A stretch of DNA of 64,000 nucleotides from Burkholderiales bacterium (GCA_020854035.1 JADZGE010000064.1:1-64000), one strand, 5' to 3'; positions 47,147 to 57,858 are shown, numbered from the stretch's first letter. Numbers and translations are program-made. The notes: generated from the letters alone by a model not told the origin.

Positions 47147-47485
47147 GTGGGAAAGAGACTATACGTCGGCAATCTGAGCTATGACACAAGCAACGGCGAC
47201 CTGCAGCGGGTATTCGCCGCGCATGGCAACGTCGTGTCCGCACAAGTTATCACCGAGCGCGAAACCGGCCGTTCCAAGGGATTCGGCTTCGTGGAAATGG
47301 GCTCGGACGAGGAAGCACGGGCCGCGATCGCGGCGCTGAACGGCACGACCTACGCCGGGCGGCGACTGACGGTCAACGAGGCACGCCAGCAGGAAGGCCG
47401 CGGCGGCGCTCCCCGGGGCGGCGGCGGGTACGGCGGGCAGGGCCGCGGCGGCTACGGTGGAGGCGGGGGACGCGACCGCTACTGA
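47147..47485 (+). CDS. RNA-binding protein with one RRM and an RGG-like tail
   Basis: A 112-residue protein with one RNA recognition motif. RNP2 is LYVGNLS and RNP1 is KGFGFVEM, with the standard spacing. The C-terminal third is Gly/Arg-rich (RGGGGYGGQGRGGYGG), typical of bacterial glycine-rich RRM proteins, which are often cold-induced. The start codon is GTG with GGAG seven bases upstream. It is convergent with TTT receptor 7. Confidence 0.93.
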   Translation: MGKRLYVGNLSYDTSNGDLQRVFAAHGNVVSAQVITERETGRSKGFGFVEMGSDEEARAAIAALNGTTYAGRRLTVNEARQQEGRGGAPRGGGGYGGQGRGGYGGGGGRDRY

Positions 47486-47582
47486 ACGAACGCCGGCATG
47501 GTACCGGCGCCGGCCGACCACTCGGCGGCCGGCGTCTCGTCCCCCTGATCGGGCGCCCGGGGAGTCGCCGGACGCTCGGTGA

Positions 47583-48551
47583 TCACTCCACTTTCACGCC
47601 GACCTGCTTGACGAGTCTGGCGTACTTCTCGACCTCGGTCTTGATGAGTGCCGAGAATTCCGCCGGCGAACTCCAGGCGGGATCCACGCCGAGGATCGCA
47701 AAGCGCTCCCTGATGTCCTGTGTCTGCAGGATGCGCGAAAGCTCCGAATTGAGTCTCGCCACGATCGGCTGGGACATGCCGGCCGGGCCGAGTATTCCCC
47801 ACCAGCTCGTCATCTCGAAACCCGGCACGCCCTGTTCCGCCACCGTCCCGAGGCCCGGCACGAGCGGCGTCGGCTTCGGCCCCGTGACCGCCAGCGCGCG
47901 CAGCCGCCCCGCCTTCACGTGCGGCAGCACGACCGCCATGTCGGAGAAGCAGACGTCGACGTGGCCGGCGATGAGATCGTTGGTGATGAGCGCCGAGCCC
48001 TTGTACGGGATGTGCACGAGGTCGACTTTCGCGACCAGCTTGTAGGTTTCCGCGGCGAGGTGGGAAATGCTGCCCGGACCGCTCGAACCGAAGTTGAGCT
48101 TGTCCTTGCGCGACTTCACGAGCGCCGTGAACTCCTTGAAGTTCCTCGCCGGCACGGATGGGTGCACGACGACGATCTGCGGCGCGGTGACCGTCAGCGT
48201 CACTGTCGTGAAATCCCGCAGGGGATCGTAGCCGACGTTGCGGTAGATGCTGTGATTGATCGCCACCGGCCCGACGTTGCCCACCACCAGCGTATAGCCG
48301 TCGGGCGGGGACTTGACGGCGTTCGCGACGCCGATGCTCCCGGCGACCCCGGAGCGATTGTCGATAATCGACTGCTGGCCCCAGGCTTCGGTGAGCTTCT
48401 GACCGAGCGTCCGCCCGATGATGTCGGAGGTGCCCCCCGGCGGGAACGGCACGACGATGCGTATCGGCTTCACCGGATAATTCTGGGCGGTGCCCACGCC
48501 GCCCGGAATCGTGAGACAGAACCCCGAGACTATGAGTGCAAGCTGTTTCAT
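47583..48551 (-). CDS. TTT (Bug/TctC) substrate receptor 7
   Basis: A 322-residue receptor with signal peptide to about TAQN. It has YPVKPIRIVVPFPPGGTSDI, DNRSGVAGSIGVA and PPDGYTLVV. The reverse stop at 47583 is near the RRM gene end. A GGAGGAG-type site lies before the ATG. Confidence 0.94.
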   Translation of the reverse strand: MKQLALIVSGFCLTIPGGVGTAQNYPVKPIRIVVPFPPGGTSDIIGRTLGQKLTEAWGQQSIIDNRSGVAGSIGVANAVKSPPDGYTLVVGNVGPVAINHSIYRNVGYDPLRDFTTVTLTVTAPQIVVVHPSVPARNFKEFTALVKSRKDKLNFGSSGPGSISHLAAETYKLVAKVDLVHIPYKGSALITNDLIAGHVDVCFSDMAVVLPHVKAGRLRALAVTGPKPTPLVPGLGTVAEQGVPGFEMTSWWGILGPAGMSQPIVARLNSELSRILQTQDIRERFAILGVDPAWSSPAEFSALIKTEVEKYARLVKQVGVKVE

Positions 48552-48650
48552 GGCTCCTCCCTTTGCCGTTGCACGCTGCTGAAGGCGGCATCCGGCGACA
48601 GTTGGCGAATCATCCGCGCGTCATTCCCGGAACAAGGTCCTTCAATCAGG

Positions 48651-48680
48651 GGAATTTCCGGCCGGGCGGCCGGAAATTCC
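48651..48680. terminator. Strong perfect hairpin, probable terminator
   Basis: GGAATTTCCGGCCG and CGGCCGGAAATTCC form a perfect 14-base-pair stem with a two-base loop. It overlaps the last base of the small Gly-rich gene. No T-tract follows on either strand, so it may act as an mRNA stabiliser or a bidirectional roadblock instead. Confidence 0.45.
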
Positions 48681-49099
48681 TAGGGAATCTGGATCTTGCC
48701 ACCGCCTCCCAGTCCACCGCCCGGCAGCCCGCCACCGGGCAACCCCCCCATCCCGCCCTGGGGCACGACGATGGAGGATGCGGCCTGGCGGCGCAGGTCC
48801 TGTAGATCCTTCACCGTGCGCTCGACGGCGGCCTTGGCGGCTTCTGCGTAGCGCGACGCCGCTTCGCCCAGGTTGCCCGCCTCGATCTCGAAGTTGACGG
48901 GCAGCGGCCCGACCGAGGTCAGTATCTGCGTTTCGCCCGAGTACAACACCTGCCGCGACGGGTCGTCCGACCCGTCGCTCCTGACCGGCGTCAGCCGCCG
49001 GATCACGCCGATCTTGCGGTCGGTGAACACATCCTCGCGGTAGAGCGCCGCGGGGTCCATCTTCATGTCGGGATTTCGCTCGTCCTGTCTTTGCGCCAC
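48680..49099 (-). CDS. Small hypothetical protein with Gly-rich tail
   Basis: A 139-residue protein of unknown function. A mixed N-terminal part (LYREDVFTDRKIGVIRRLTP, TQILTSVGPLPVNFEIEA), a charged helix (ASRYAEAAKAAVERTVKDL) and a tail of GGLPGGGLPGGGLGGGG repeats are visible. Related proteins exist as cytosolic proteins of unknown role. The GTG at 49099 has GAGG five bases upstream; the ATG at 49066 is an alternative. No operon partner is apparent. Confidence 0.7.
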   Translation of the reverse strand: MAQRQDERNPDMKMDPAALYREDVFTDRKIGVIRRLTPVRSDGSDDPSRQVLYSGETQILTSVGPLPVNFEIEAGNLGEAASRYAEAAKAAVERTVKDLQDLRRQAASSIVVPQGGMGGLPGGGLPGGGLGGGGKIQIP

Positions 49100-49258
49100 G
49101 TGAGCCTCGTCAGAAATTGGCCGCGCGCTGCCGCCCGGCGCATTTCTAGCGTATCAGAAAAGCCGCCGAACGGCTCACATTGCTGCCTCGAAAGGACCCA
49201 TGGTGTCGTCGAAAGAGCGAGGCGAGGTGCAGCGCGTGCGCGCAGTGTCGTTGTCCGG

Positions 49259-50269
49259 TCAGTCCCGGATCTGCCTGCCCCCCGTGTGTTTCCGTGGCGA
49301 ATCCCCGGTTGTCGTTTCCGACACCGTGACGGCGTCGCGGCGCAGCCCGGGGACGCCGGGCCGGGCCGCGCGGCGATGCCGCTCGATGATGAAATCGGCG
49401 AGCAGCCTTACTTCCGCGAGCCGTGACGAAGTGCGGCGCGCGACGAGCGCGAGGGTGCGTGCGGGCGCGGGGGAGGCGAACGGCCGCGCGACGAGATGCG
49501 TGCCCCTGAGTATCCCCGCCTTCAACGTGAGTTCCGGCAGGAGCGTCACGCCCATGCCGCCCTCGACCATCTGGATGAGCGTGTAGAGGCTCGTCGCCTC
49601 CAGCGTCGACTCCCATGCGCCGCGCCGCGGGCCGCAGGCGGTGATGGCGTGGCTCCTCAGGCAATGGCCTTCCTCCAGCAGCAGCACGTCCTTCGGATCG
49701 AGCCTGCGGACCGCGATTTCCTTCTCGCGTGCGGCCGGATCGCCTTCGCGCACGACGAACCGGAACGCGTCGCGGAAGAGTTCGACGACGTGCAGGCCTT
49801 CGGTTTCGTGGGGCAGGGCGATCAGCGCGATATCGAGGCTGCCGGCGCGCAGCCGCTCGAGCAGGCGCCCGGTGAGGTCCTCGCGCAGGTAGAGCCGCAG
49901 CGCCGGATGGGCGCGCCGCAGCGGGGGCAGGATCTCCGGCAACAGGAACGGCGCGATGGTCGGGATCGTGCCGAAGCGCAGCGGGCCGGCGAGCGGTTTT
50001 CCGGCGCTGCGTGCGGTTTCGGCGAGATCGCTGGCAGCGGCGAGCAGGCCGCGCGCGCGCGCGACGACCTCCTCGCCCACCGCGGTCAGACGGACGTGAC
50101 GCTTGTCGCGCTCGACGAGCTGCACGCCGAGGATCGACTCGATCTCCTTGATCCCGGCCGACAGCGTCGACTGGGTCACGAACTGCGACTGCGCGGCGGC
50201 GCGGAAGTTGAGCCGCTCGGCGAGCTCGACGAGGTAGGAGAGTTGGCGAAGCGAGGGCAATGCCGGCAT
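49259..50269 (-). CDS. oxyR: Peroxide-sensing LysR-type regulator OxyR
   Basis: A 336-residue LTTR. The helix-turn-helix is at residues 1-60. The effector domain has EGHCLRSHAITAC, with Cys203 and Cys212 nine residues apart, as Cys199 and Cys208 in E. coli OxyR, so the peroxide-driven disulfide is expected. ATSLYTLIQMVEGGMGVTLLP is the typical OxyR region. The start at 50269 (MPALPSLRQ) gives the family N-terminus. It is divergent from ahpC across 244 bases, a common OxyR arrangement. Confidence 0.95.
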   Translation of the reverse strand: MPALPSLRQLSYLVELAERLNFRAAAQSQFVTQSTLSAGIKEIESILGVQLVERDKRHVRLTAVGEEVVARARGLLAAASDLAETARSAGKPLAGPLRFGTIPTIAPFLLPEILPPLRRAHPALRLYLREDLTGRLLERLRAGSLDIALIALPHETEGLHVVELFRDAFRFVVREGDPAAREKEIAVRRLDPKDVLLLEEGHCLRSHAITACGPRRGAWESTLEATSLYTLIQMVEGGMGVTLLPELTLKAGILRGTHLVARPFASPAPARTLALVARRTSSRLAEVRLLADFIIERHRRAARPGVPGLRRDAVTVSETTTGDSPRKHTGGRQIRD

Positions 50270-50410
50270 GGAAGCGTCCCGAAGGCCCGGCTCCCTCGCG
50301 TTCGAGCGGAGGGCCGGGGCAGGAATCGGCCGGAAACGTGGGTTGGTCCGCCTTCCACCCCACCCCCATCCCGACCTTCCCCCTGAGGGGGAAGGAGTGG
50401 TCTTTGATCG

Positions 50411-50439
50411 CAATGCTCGATCATTGTAAACGGTATTAC
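50411..50439. promoter_or_regulatory. Overlapping dyads between oxyR and ahpC
   Basis: CAATGCTCGATCATTG (50411-50426) is palindromic with one mismatched pair, and GTAA-N6-TTAC follows at 50426-50439. The location, between oxyR and ahpC in AT-rich DNA, suits OxyR binding sites. The sequences do not match the E. coli OxyR consensus perfectly, so this is a candidate. Confidence 0.45.
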
Positions 50440-50513
50440 TCGTTGGCGCGATCACAGGGCGTGGCGCAGACTCCGCTCATCGCTTGTCGAAGAACCATCC
50501 CAAGGAGACGGAA

Positions 50514-51053
50514 ATGCTGACAGTTGGAGATCGTATCCCCGGTTTCGACGTCCAGGCGGTGGTGTCCACCGACATGGAAAATGCCTTTGCGCGCATCACG
50601 GACAAGTCCGACGCGGGCAAGTGGAAGATCGTGTTCTTCTGGCCCAAGGACTTCACCTTCGTGTGCCCGACCGAGATCGCGGCATTCGGGAAGCTCAACC
50701 GCGACTTCAACGACCGGGACGCCGTCGTCTACGGCGTGTCGACCGACAGCGAGTTCGTGCACCTGGCGTGGCGGCGCTCGCACCCCGATCTCAAGGAACT
50801 GCCGTTCCCGATGCTGGCGGACGTCAAGCGCGAGATCTCGAGCGCGTTCGGCATCCTCGACCGCAAGGAAGGCGTCGCGCTGCGGGCAACGTTCATCGTC
50901 GACCCCGAGGGCGTGATCCGCTTCGCGGCGGTCAACGATCTCAACGTCGGGCGCAACCCGCAGGAAGTGCTGCGTGTGCTGGACGCCCTGCAGACGGACG
51001 AGCTCTGTCCCTGCAACTGGAGGAAGGGCGACGAATTTCTCAAGGCGGCATAG
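50514..51053 (+). CDS. ahpC: AhpC-type peroxiredoxin
   Basis: A 179-residue peroxiredoxin that reduces peroxides and organic hydroperoxides. The peroxidatic Cys51 lies in TFVCPTEI. The C-terminus ends ELCPCNWRKG, with Cys165 and Cys167, the arrangement of AhpD-dependent AhpC proteins in Mycobacterium-like systems. The ATG at 50514 follows AAGGAG; the 50484 start in frame is rejected. Divergent from oxyR and followed by an ahpD remnant. Confidence 0.95.
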   Translation: MLTVGDRIPGFDVQAVVSTDMENAFARITDKSDAGKWKIVFFWPKDFTFVCPTEIAAFGKLNRDFNDRDAVVYGVSTDSEFVHLAWRRSHPDLKELPFPMLADVKREISSAFGILDRKEGVALRATFIVDPEGVIRFAAVNDLNVGRNPQEVLRVLDALQTDELCPCNWRKGDEFLKAA

Positions 51054-51070
51054 CCACCGCTTCGGGCTGC

Positions 51071-51191
51071 GAGCCACGAGCCACGAGCCACGAGCCACGA
51101 GCCATGAGCGGTGAGCTATGAGCTATGAGCCATGAGCGGTGAGCTATGAGCCATGAGCTACGAACTCACAGCCCACAGCCCACAGCCCACA
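51071..51191 (+). repeat. Heptamer tandem array (GAGCCAC-type, 17 units)
   Basis: Seventeen consecutive 7-base units: GAGCCAC repeated, then GAGCYAY variants (CAT, GGT, TAT, TAC), then three CAGCCCA units. The array runs without spacers, unlike CRISPR. It ends at the breakpoint of the ahpD remnant. Confidence 0.8.
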
Positions 51192-51311
51192 GGCATCACC
51201 GCGGAGCAAGTGCAGGCCACGGTGCGCATCGCGGTGGTCGTGAACGCCGCGGCCGCGATTATGGACATGGCCGGGGCGGAAGCTGCTTCGGCGGTGGCAT
51301 TGGCAGCTTGA
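51192..51311 (+). pseudogene. ahpD: C-terminal remnant of an ahpD-like gene
   Basis: An open frame of 39 codons without its own start reads GITAEQVQATVRIAVVV then NAAAAIMDMAGAEAAS, which matches the C-terminal helix of AhpD/alkylhydroperoxidase proteins. About 130 residues including the CxxC are gone. Position directly after ahpC, where ahpD normally lies, supports the identification. The upstream edge coincides with a heptamer repeat array. Confidence 0.65.
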
Positions 51312-51366
51312 CAGGCGAGCCCGCGCCGCCGGGTCCCGCGCCGGGCCGGGCAGCGAAAGAACGGCA

Positions 51367-51380
51367 TTGATCTGGATCAG
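51367..51380 (+). promoter_or_regulatory. FNR/ANR-like box upstream of katG
   Basis: TTGATCTGGATCAG matches TTGAT-N4-ATCAA at nine of ten defined positions. It sits 57 bases before the katG start codon. Oxygen-dependent control of katG by a CRP/FNR regulator is possible. Confidence 0.5.
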
Positions 51381-51410
51381 TATCCGCCCGCGGGGGCGAG
51401 GTTACGCTGA

Positions 51411-53627
<2,217 letters not shown>

Positions 53628-53630
<3 letters not shown>

Positions 53631-53660
53631 TCAGTGGACAGTGGGCAGTAGTCAGTAGGC
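53628..53660 (+). repeat. AGTCAGTGG / CAGTAGTCAGTAGG tract
   Basis: Short imperfect repeats (TAGTCAGTGGACAGTGGGCA, then GTAGTCAGTAGG) start within the katG stop codon. Similar tracts occur in many genomes; function unknown. Confidence 0.4.
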
Positions 53661-53727
53661 CTGCTGCCTCCTGAGCAGGATCGCGTCGGAATGCGCGTGG
53701 CCGCTACCCGCGGCCGCGCGAAGAGCG

Positions 53728-53752
53728 GGCCCGCCACGGGCGGGCCGGTTTT
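53728..53752 (+). terminator. Probable intrinsic terminator of katG
   Basis: GGCCCGCC pairs perfectly with GGCGGGCC over a three-base loop and is followed by GGTTTTC. It lies about 100 bases after the katG stop. Confidence 0.6.
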
Positions 53753-53903
53753 CGTTGGAGATCGGGCGAATTGGGAGGCTGGCGCTGCAGGATCCTCGAA
53801 AAGCTTCGACACGAAGACAGGAAGGAAGGCGGGAAGTGAAGCCCCGAGGCGGAGGCGCGAAGCCTGGAAGGGGAAACTCCGGGCGAGTCGGAAATCGCGC
53901 ATG

Positions 53904-53930
53904 AACATAAGTGTTCCTGACACCTTTTCC
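53904..53930. repeat. REP-like GTGTTCCTGACAC motif
   Basis: ATAAGTGTTCCTGACACC then TTTTCC contains the short palindrome GTGT-TCCTG-ACAC. It resembles REP-type sequences tied to REP-associated transposases. No transposase is in the window. Confidence 0.35.
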
Positions 53931-53968
53931 GAGCCGCCGGCGCGAGGTCGTTCGCGCCCGTCCGCGGA

Positions 53969-55594
53969 TCAGATCTTCTCGGGCACCATGTTGATCGCGC
54001 CGCACGGGCACTCCGCGGCGCAGATCCCGCAGCCCTTGCAATAGTCGTAGTTGAACTCGAAGCGCTTGCCCGGCCCGAGCTTGATGACCGCGTTGTCGGG
54101 GCACACGCCGTAGCAGTTGTCGCACTCGAAGCAGTTGCCGCACGAGAGGCAGCGCCGCGCCTCGAAGAGCGCGTTCGACTCGTCGAGTCCGCCCTGCACC
54201 TCGTCGAAGGTGGACTGGCGCCGCAGGATGTCGAGCGTCGGGCGCACCGTCTTGGGCGCGTCGGAGTAGTACCACGTGTTCAGGCGCTCCGGCGTCGCGA
54301 GCTCGTGCTTCGGCGCCGCGATATGCTCGGCACCGCGCAGCCAGGCGTCGATGTGGCGTGCCGCCTTCTTGCCGTGCCCCACCGCCACGGTGACGGTGCG
54401 CTCCGAGGGCACCATGTCGCCCCCGGCGAAGATCCCCGGGTAGCCCGTCATCATGTTCGGGCCGACTTCGACCACGCCGTCGCGCACCTCCAGTCCCGGC
54501 ACGCCCCGCAGGAGCGAGAGGTCCACGTCCTGCCCGAGCGCGAGCACGATGGAATCGGCCTCCAGCGTTTCGATCTCGCCGGTCGGTTGCGGGAAACCCT
54601 TCTCGTCGAGGGTCATCTTCTCGACCGTGATGCGGGCTTCACCCGCCTCCCTGATCGTGGAGAGCCACTTGATCATAACGCCCTCCTGCAGCGCCTCCTC
54701 CACCTCGAAATCGTGCGCCGGCATCTTCTCGCGGGTGCGGCGATACACGATGATCGCTTCCTCCGCGCCCAGCCGTTTCGCGGTGCGCGCCACGTCGATC
54801 GCGGTGTTGCCGCCGCCATAGACGACCACGCGGCGCCCGAGCATGGGCCTTGCCTCGCCCTCCATGCTGCGCAGGACCGAAACGGCGTCGAGCACCCGGG
54901 CGGCGGTGCCGGCGGGAATGTAGGCGCGCTTGCCGATGTGCGCGCCCACGGCGAGGAACGCCGCGTCGTAGCGGCCGCGGCGCATGGTGTCGAGGATGCG
55001 GTCCACCTTGCCATCCAGCCTGATCTTTGCGCCCATCTCGACGATGCGGCGCACTTCGGCGTCGAGGACATCCCGCGGCAGTCGGTACTTCGGGATGCCG
55101 AAGCGCATCATGCCGCCCGCCACCGGGCCAGCTTCGTGGATGGTGACGCGGTGTCCGAGACGGCGCAGGTGATACGCGGCCGAAAGCCCGGAGGGTCCCG
55201 CCCCCACGATCAGCACGTGCCTGCCGGATTCGGCGGCCGGCGGCGGAAACTGCCAGCCGCAGCGGATCGCCTCGTCGCCGAGGAAGCGCTCCACCGCGTT
55301 GATGTTGACCGCGGCGTCGAGGTGCGCCCGGTTGCAGGCGGTTTCGCAGGGGCGGTAGCACACCCGCCCCATCACGGCCGGCAGCGGGTTGTCGATGGTG
55401 AGCGTGCGCCAGGCCGCCTCGTAGTCGCCCGCCTCCGCATGGTAGAGCCAGCCCTGGATGTTCTCGCCCGCGGGACACGCGTGGTTGCACGGCGGCAGTC
55501 GGTCCACGTAAACCGGGCGGCTGGTGCGCCAGGACCCCGTGCGGTTGGCGAGCGAGGAGCCGACGTCGAGCGTGATCGCGAAGGGCTTCTCCAT
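53969..55594 (-). CDS. NAD(P)H/ferredoxin oxidoreductase, GltD-like flavoprotein fused to ferredoxin
   Basis: A 541-residue iron-sulfur flavoprotein. The N-terminus has Cys clusters (CNHACPAGEN; CYRPCETACNR), the FAD fold has VGAGPSGLSAAYHL, and the NAD(P) fold has VVVYGGGNTAIDVART. The C-terminal 80 residues carry two 4Fe-4S ferredoxin motifs (CLSCGNCFECDNC with GVCP; CKGCGICAAECP). It would pass electrons between the POR complex, ferredoxin and NAD(P). Its ATG overlaps the porB stop, so it is the last gene of the operon. Confidence 0.9.
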   Translation of the reverse strand: MEKPFAITLDVGSSLANRTGSWRTSRPVYVDRLPPCNHACPAGENIQGWLYHAEAGDYEAAWRTLTIDNPLPAVMGRVCYRPCETACNRAHLDAAVNINAVERFLGDEAIRCGWQFPPPAAESGRHVLIVGAGPSGLSAAYHLRRLGHRVTIHEAGPVAGGMMRFGIPKYRLPRDVLDAEVRRIVEMGAKIRLDGKVDRILDTMRRGRYDAAFLAVGAHIGKRAYIPAGTAARVLDAVSVLRSMEGEARPMLGRRVVVYGGGNTAIDVARTAKRLGAEEAIIVYRRTREKMPAHDFEVEEALQEGVMIKWLSTIREAGEARITVEKMTLDEKGFPQPTGEIETLEADSIVLALGQDVDLSLLRGVPGLEVRDGVVEVGPNMMTGYPGIFAGGDMVPSERTVTVAVGHGKKAARHIDAWLRGAEHIAAPKHELATPERLNTWYYSDAPKTVRPTLDILRRQSTFDEVQGGLDESNALFEARRCLSCGNCFECDNCYGVCPDNAVIKLGPGKRFEFNYDYCKGCGICAAECPCGAINMVPEKI

Positions 55595-56595
55595 CAGCGC
55601 GCCTCCTCCCCGAGCAGGCCGTAGCGGCGGATGTTGCCGTCGGCAATCTCCTGCACGCGGGCGATCACGTCCGCACGCGGCGGCCGCGCGAAAAGGTGGG
55701 CGAAGCGCTTCTGCGGGCGCAGGTACTCCTCGACGGGCAGCTTGCGGCGCATTTTCGAGACGCCGGTGAGCTCTCCGTGCTCGGCCTCGAATACCGGGAA
55801 GAGGCCCGTTTCCTTCGCGAGCCGCGCGATCCGGATCGTGTCGTGCGATTCGTGTCCCCAGCCGAGCGGGCAGGGCACGAGGATGTGGATGTAGCGCGCG
55901 CCGCGGAATTCCATGGCCCGCTTCACCTTGGATTCGAGGTCCATCAGCTCGGCGACCGTGGCGGTGGCGACGTAAGGGATGCCGTGGGCTAGCGCGATGG
56001 CCGGGAGGTTCTTGCCCTGGCCGAACACGTTGCCGGGCTCCGGGCCCACCGCCATGGTGGTCGCGGTGCGGGCGGCGGGCGGGGTCGCCGACGAGCGCTG
56101 CACGCCCGTGTTCATGTACGCCTCGTTGTCGTAGCAGATGAAGAGCACGTCGTCGTTGCGCTCGAACATGCCGGACAGGCAGCCGAAGCCGATATCGGTG
56201 GTTCCGCCGTCGCCGGCCTGCGCGATGACGCGCACATCGTCGCGGCCCTTTACCTTGAGCGCGGCGGCGATGCCGGTCGCGACCGCGGCCGTGTTCCCGA
56301 ACAGGCTGTGTATCCAGGGTATCTGCCACGATGTCTCCGGGTAGGGCGTGGAGAACACCTCCAGACACCCGGTCGCGTTCGCGGCGATCAGCTGGTTTGC
56401 CGTTGCGTTCATCGCGGCGTCGATCGCGTAACGCGCGCCAAGGGCTTCGCCGCAGCCCTGGCACGCGCGGTGGCCGGAGTTGAGCGAGTTGGTGCGCTGC
56501 AGGCGGGCCTGCACCGAGCGCTGCGACGGATCGAGCAGCCGGTTGCCGACGGTGGCAGTCCCGGTCTGGTAGAACTTGACGGGCTGGTAGGCCAT
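55594..56595 (-). CDS. porB: 2-oxoacid:ferredoxin oxidoreductase beta subunit (TPP)
   Basis: A 333-residue thiamine-pyrophosphate subunit. A CQGCGEALG cluster motif is near residue 45, and the TPP/Mg site is in GDGGTTDIGFG. The chain continues with NTGVQRSSATPPAART, typical of PorB. It works in the cytosol with the alpha and gamma subunits and oxidises pyruvate or a related 2-oxoacid to the acyl-CoA. Gap of nine bases to porA. Confidence 0.93.
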   Translation of the reverse strand: MAYQPVKFYQTGTATVGNRLLDPSQRSVQARLQRTNSLNSGHRACQGCGEALGARYAIDAAMNATANQLIAANATGCLEVFSTPYPETSWQIPWIHSLFGNTAAVATGIAAALKVKGRDDVRVIAQAGDGGTTDIGFGCLSGMFERNDDVLFICYDNEAYMNTGVQRSSATPPAARTATTMAVGPEPGNVFGQGKNLPAIALAHGIPYVATATVAELMDLESKVKRAMEFRGARYIHILVPCPLGWGHESHDTIRIARLAKETGLFPVFEAEHGELTGVSKMRRKLPVEEYLRPQKRFAHLFARPPRADVIARVQEIADGNIRRYGLLGEEAR

Positions 56596-56604
56596 GGAGG
56601 TGCC

Positions 56605-57858
56605 CTAGACGGCCCGCGACGCGACCGCTCCCACGTCGCGCAGGATATTCTCGGCGATCGGGCCGGAGCGTCGCTGCTGCTTCTCCCGCTCGAGTTCGCG
56701 GCGGACGATGTTCCAGTCGAGATCGAGGAAGGTCAGGCTCTCGAGCTCGTCGCGCTGCGCCTGCCGCAGCATGCGGTGGAGCGCGCGCCGGGTGATCGCG
56801 CGGCCGCCCAGGCCCGCGATCACGGTGTAGCTGTGCGGAGGCGAGCCGGAGAGCGCCATGCGCACGTTGGCGGAGACGATGCCGCCGATGCCCACCGCGA
56901 GGCTCTTTTCCAGCACCACGACGCGCCGCGCGTGCTGCAGGATGCGCCGCACTTCGGCGAGCGGGAACGGCCGGAACGACACGATGCTCAGCACGCCGAT
57001 GCGATGACCCTCGCCCCGCATCTCGTCCACCGTGTCCTTGATCGTGCCGAGGACCGAGCCGAGCGCGACCACGATCGTCTCCGCGTCCTCGGTGCGGTAG
57101 GCGTGCGTCAATCCGCCCGCGGCGCGCCCGAAGATCTCCCTGAACTCGGCGGCGTGCCGGGGAATCAGCTCGAGCGCCTGCATCTGCTTCGCGTGCGCGA
57201 GGTAGCGCACCTCCGCGAACGCGTCCGGCCCGACCATCGCGCCGATCGAAACCGGCTCGCGCGGGTCGAGCACCTGGCGCGGCTCGTAGGGCGGCAGGTA
57301 CGCGTCCACCTGTCCCTGCGCGGGCACGTCCACGCGCTCGTAGGCGTGGGTGAGGATGAACCCGTCCACGCACACCATGACGGGCAGCGACAGCTCCTCG
57401 CCCAGCCGGAACGCCTGAATGTGGAGGTCGAGCGCCTCCTGGTTGTCCTCGGCGAAGAGCTGGATCCAGCCGCTGTCGCGCTGCGACATCGCGTCGCTGT
57501 GGTCGTTCCAGATGTTGATCGGCGCCCCGATCGCCCGGTTCGCGATCGTCATGACCACCGGCAGGCCGAGGCCGGCGGCGTTGAACACCGCCTCGACCAT
57601 GTAGAGCAGCCCCTGGCTCGCGGTCGCGGTGTAGGCGCGCGCGCCGGCGGCCGAGGCCCCGATCGCGACGCTCATCGCGGCGAATTCCGACTCGACGTTG
57701 ATGAACTCGCAGGGCGCGAGCGCGCCTGACTTCACCATCGAGCCGAGCGCCTCGACGATATGGGTCTGCGGCGATATCGGGTAGGCGCAGACCACTTCCG
57801 GCCGGCAGAGCGCGACCGCCTCCGCGACGCCGCGGGATCCTTCAGTCTGCTTGAGCAT
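56605..57858 (-). CDS. porA: 2-oxoacid:ferredoxin oxidoreductase alpha subunit
   Basis: A 417-residue alpha subunit. The N-terminus AVALCRPEVVCAYPISPQTHIVEAL is the family-typical pyrimidine-binding domain, ESEFAAMSVAIGASAAGARAYTATASQG is the TPP pocket region, and EKSLAVGIGGIVSANVR marks domain II. It overlaps porC by 17 bases, indicating a single transcript and stoichiometric assembly. Substrate preference cannot be read. Confidence 0.94.
   Translation of the reverse strand: MLKQTEGSRGVAEAVALCRPEVVCAYPISPQTHIVEALGSMVKSGALAPCEFINVESEFAAMSVAIGASAAGARAYTATASQGLLYMVEAVFNAAGLGLPVVMTIANRAIGAPINIWNDHSDAMSQRDSGWIQLFAEDNQEALDLHIQAFRLGEELSLPVMVCVDGFILTHAYERVDVPAQGQVDAYLPPYEPRQVLDPREPVSIGAMVGPDAFAEVRYLAHAKQMQALELIPRHAAEFREIFGRAAGGLTHAYRTEDAETIVVALGSVLGTIKDTVDEMRGEGHRIGVLSIVSFRPFPLAEVRRILQHARRVVVLEKSLAVGIGGIVSANVRMALSGSPPHSYTVIAGLGGRAITRRALHRMLRQAQRDELESLTFLDLDWNIVRRELEREKQQRRSGPIAENILRDVGAVASRAV

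Larger units (their letters stand above)
53631..53968. other. Intergenic region after katG
   Basis: About 340 bases. Holds the AGTCAGTGG tract, a hairpin terminator and a short REP-like motif. No gene is seen. Confidence 0.6.

Noticed and set aside
51071..51191. CRISPR array
   Set aside because: Units are seven bases long without unique spacers, so it is a simple tandem repeat.
53969..57373. Single 1134-residue fusion protein of the flavoprotein with upstream sequence
   Set aside because: Residues before the ATG at 55594 read porB and porA DNA in another frame; not a true fusion.
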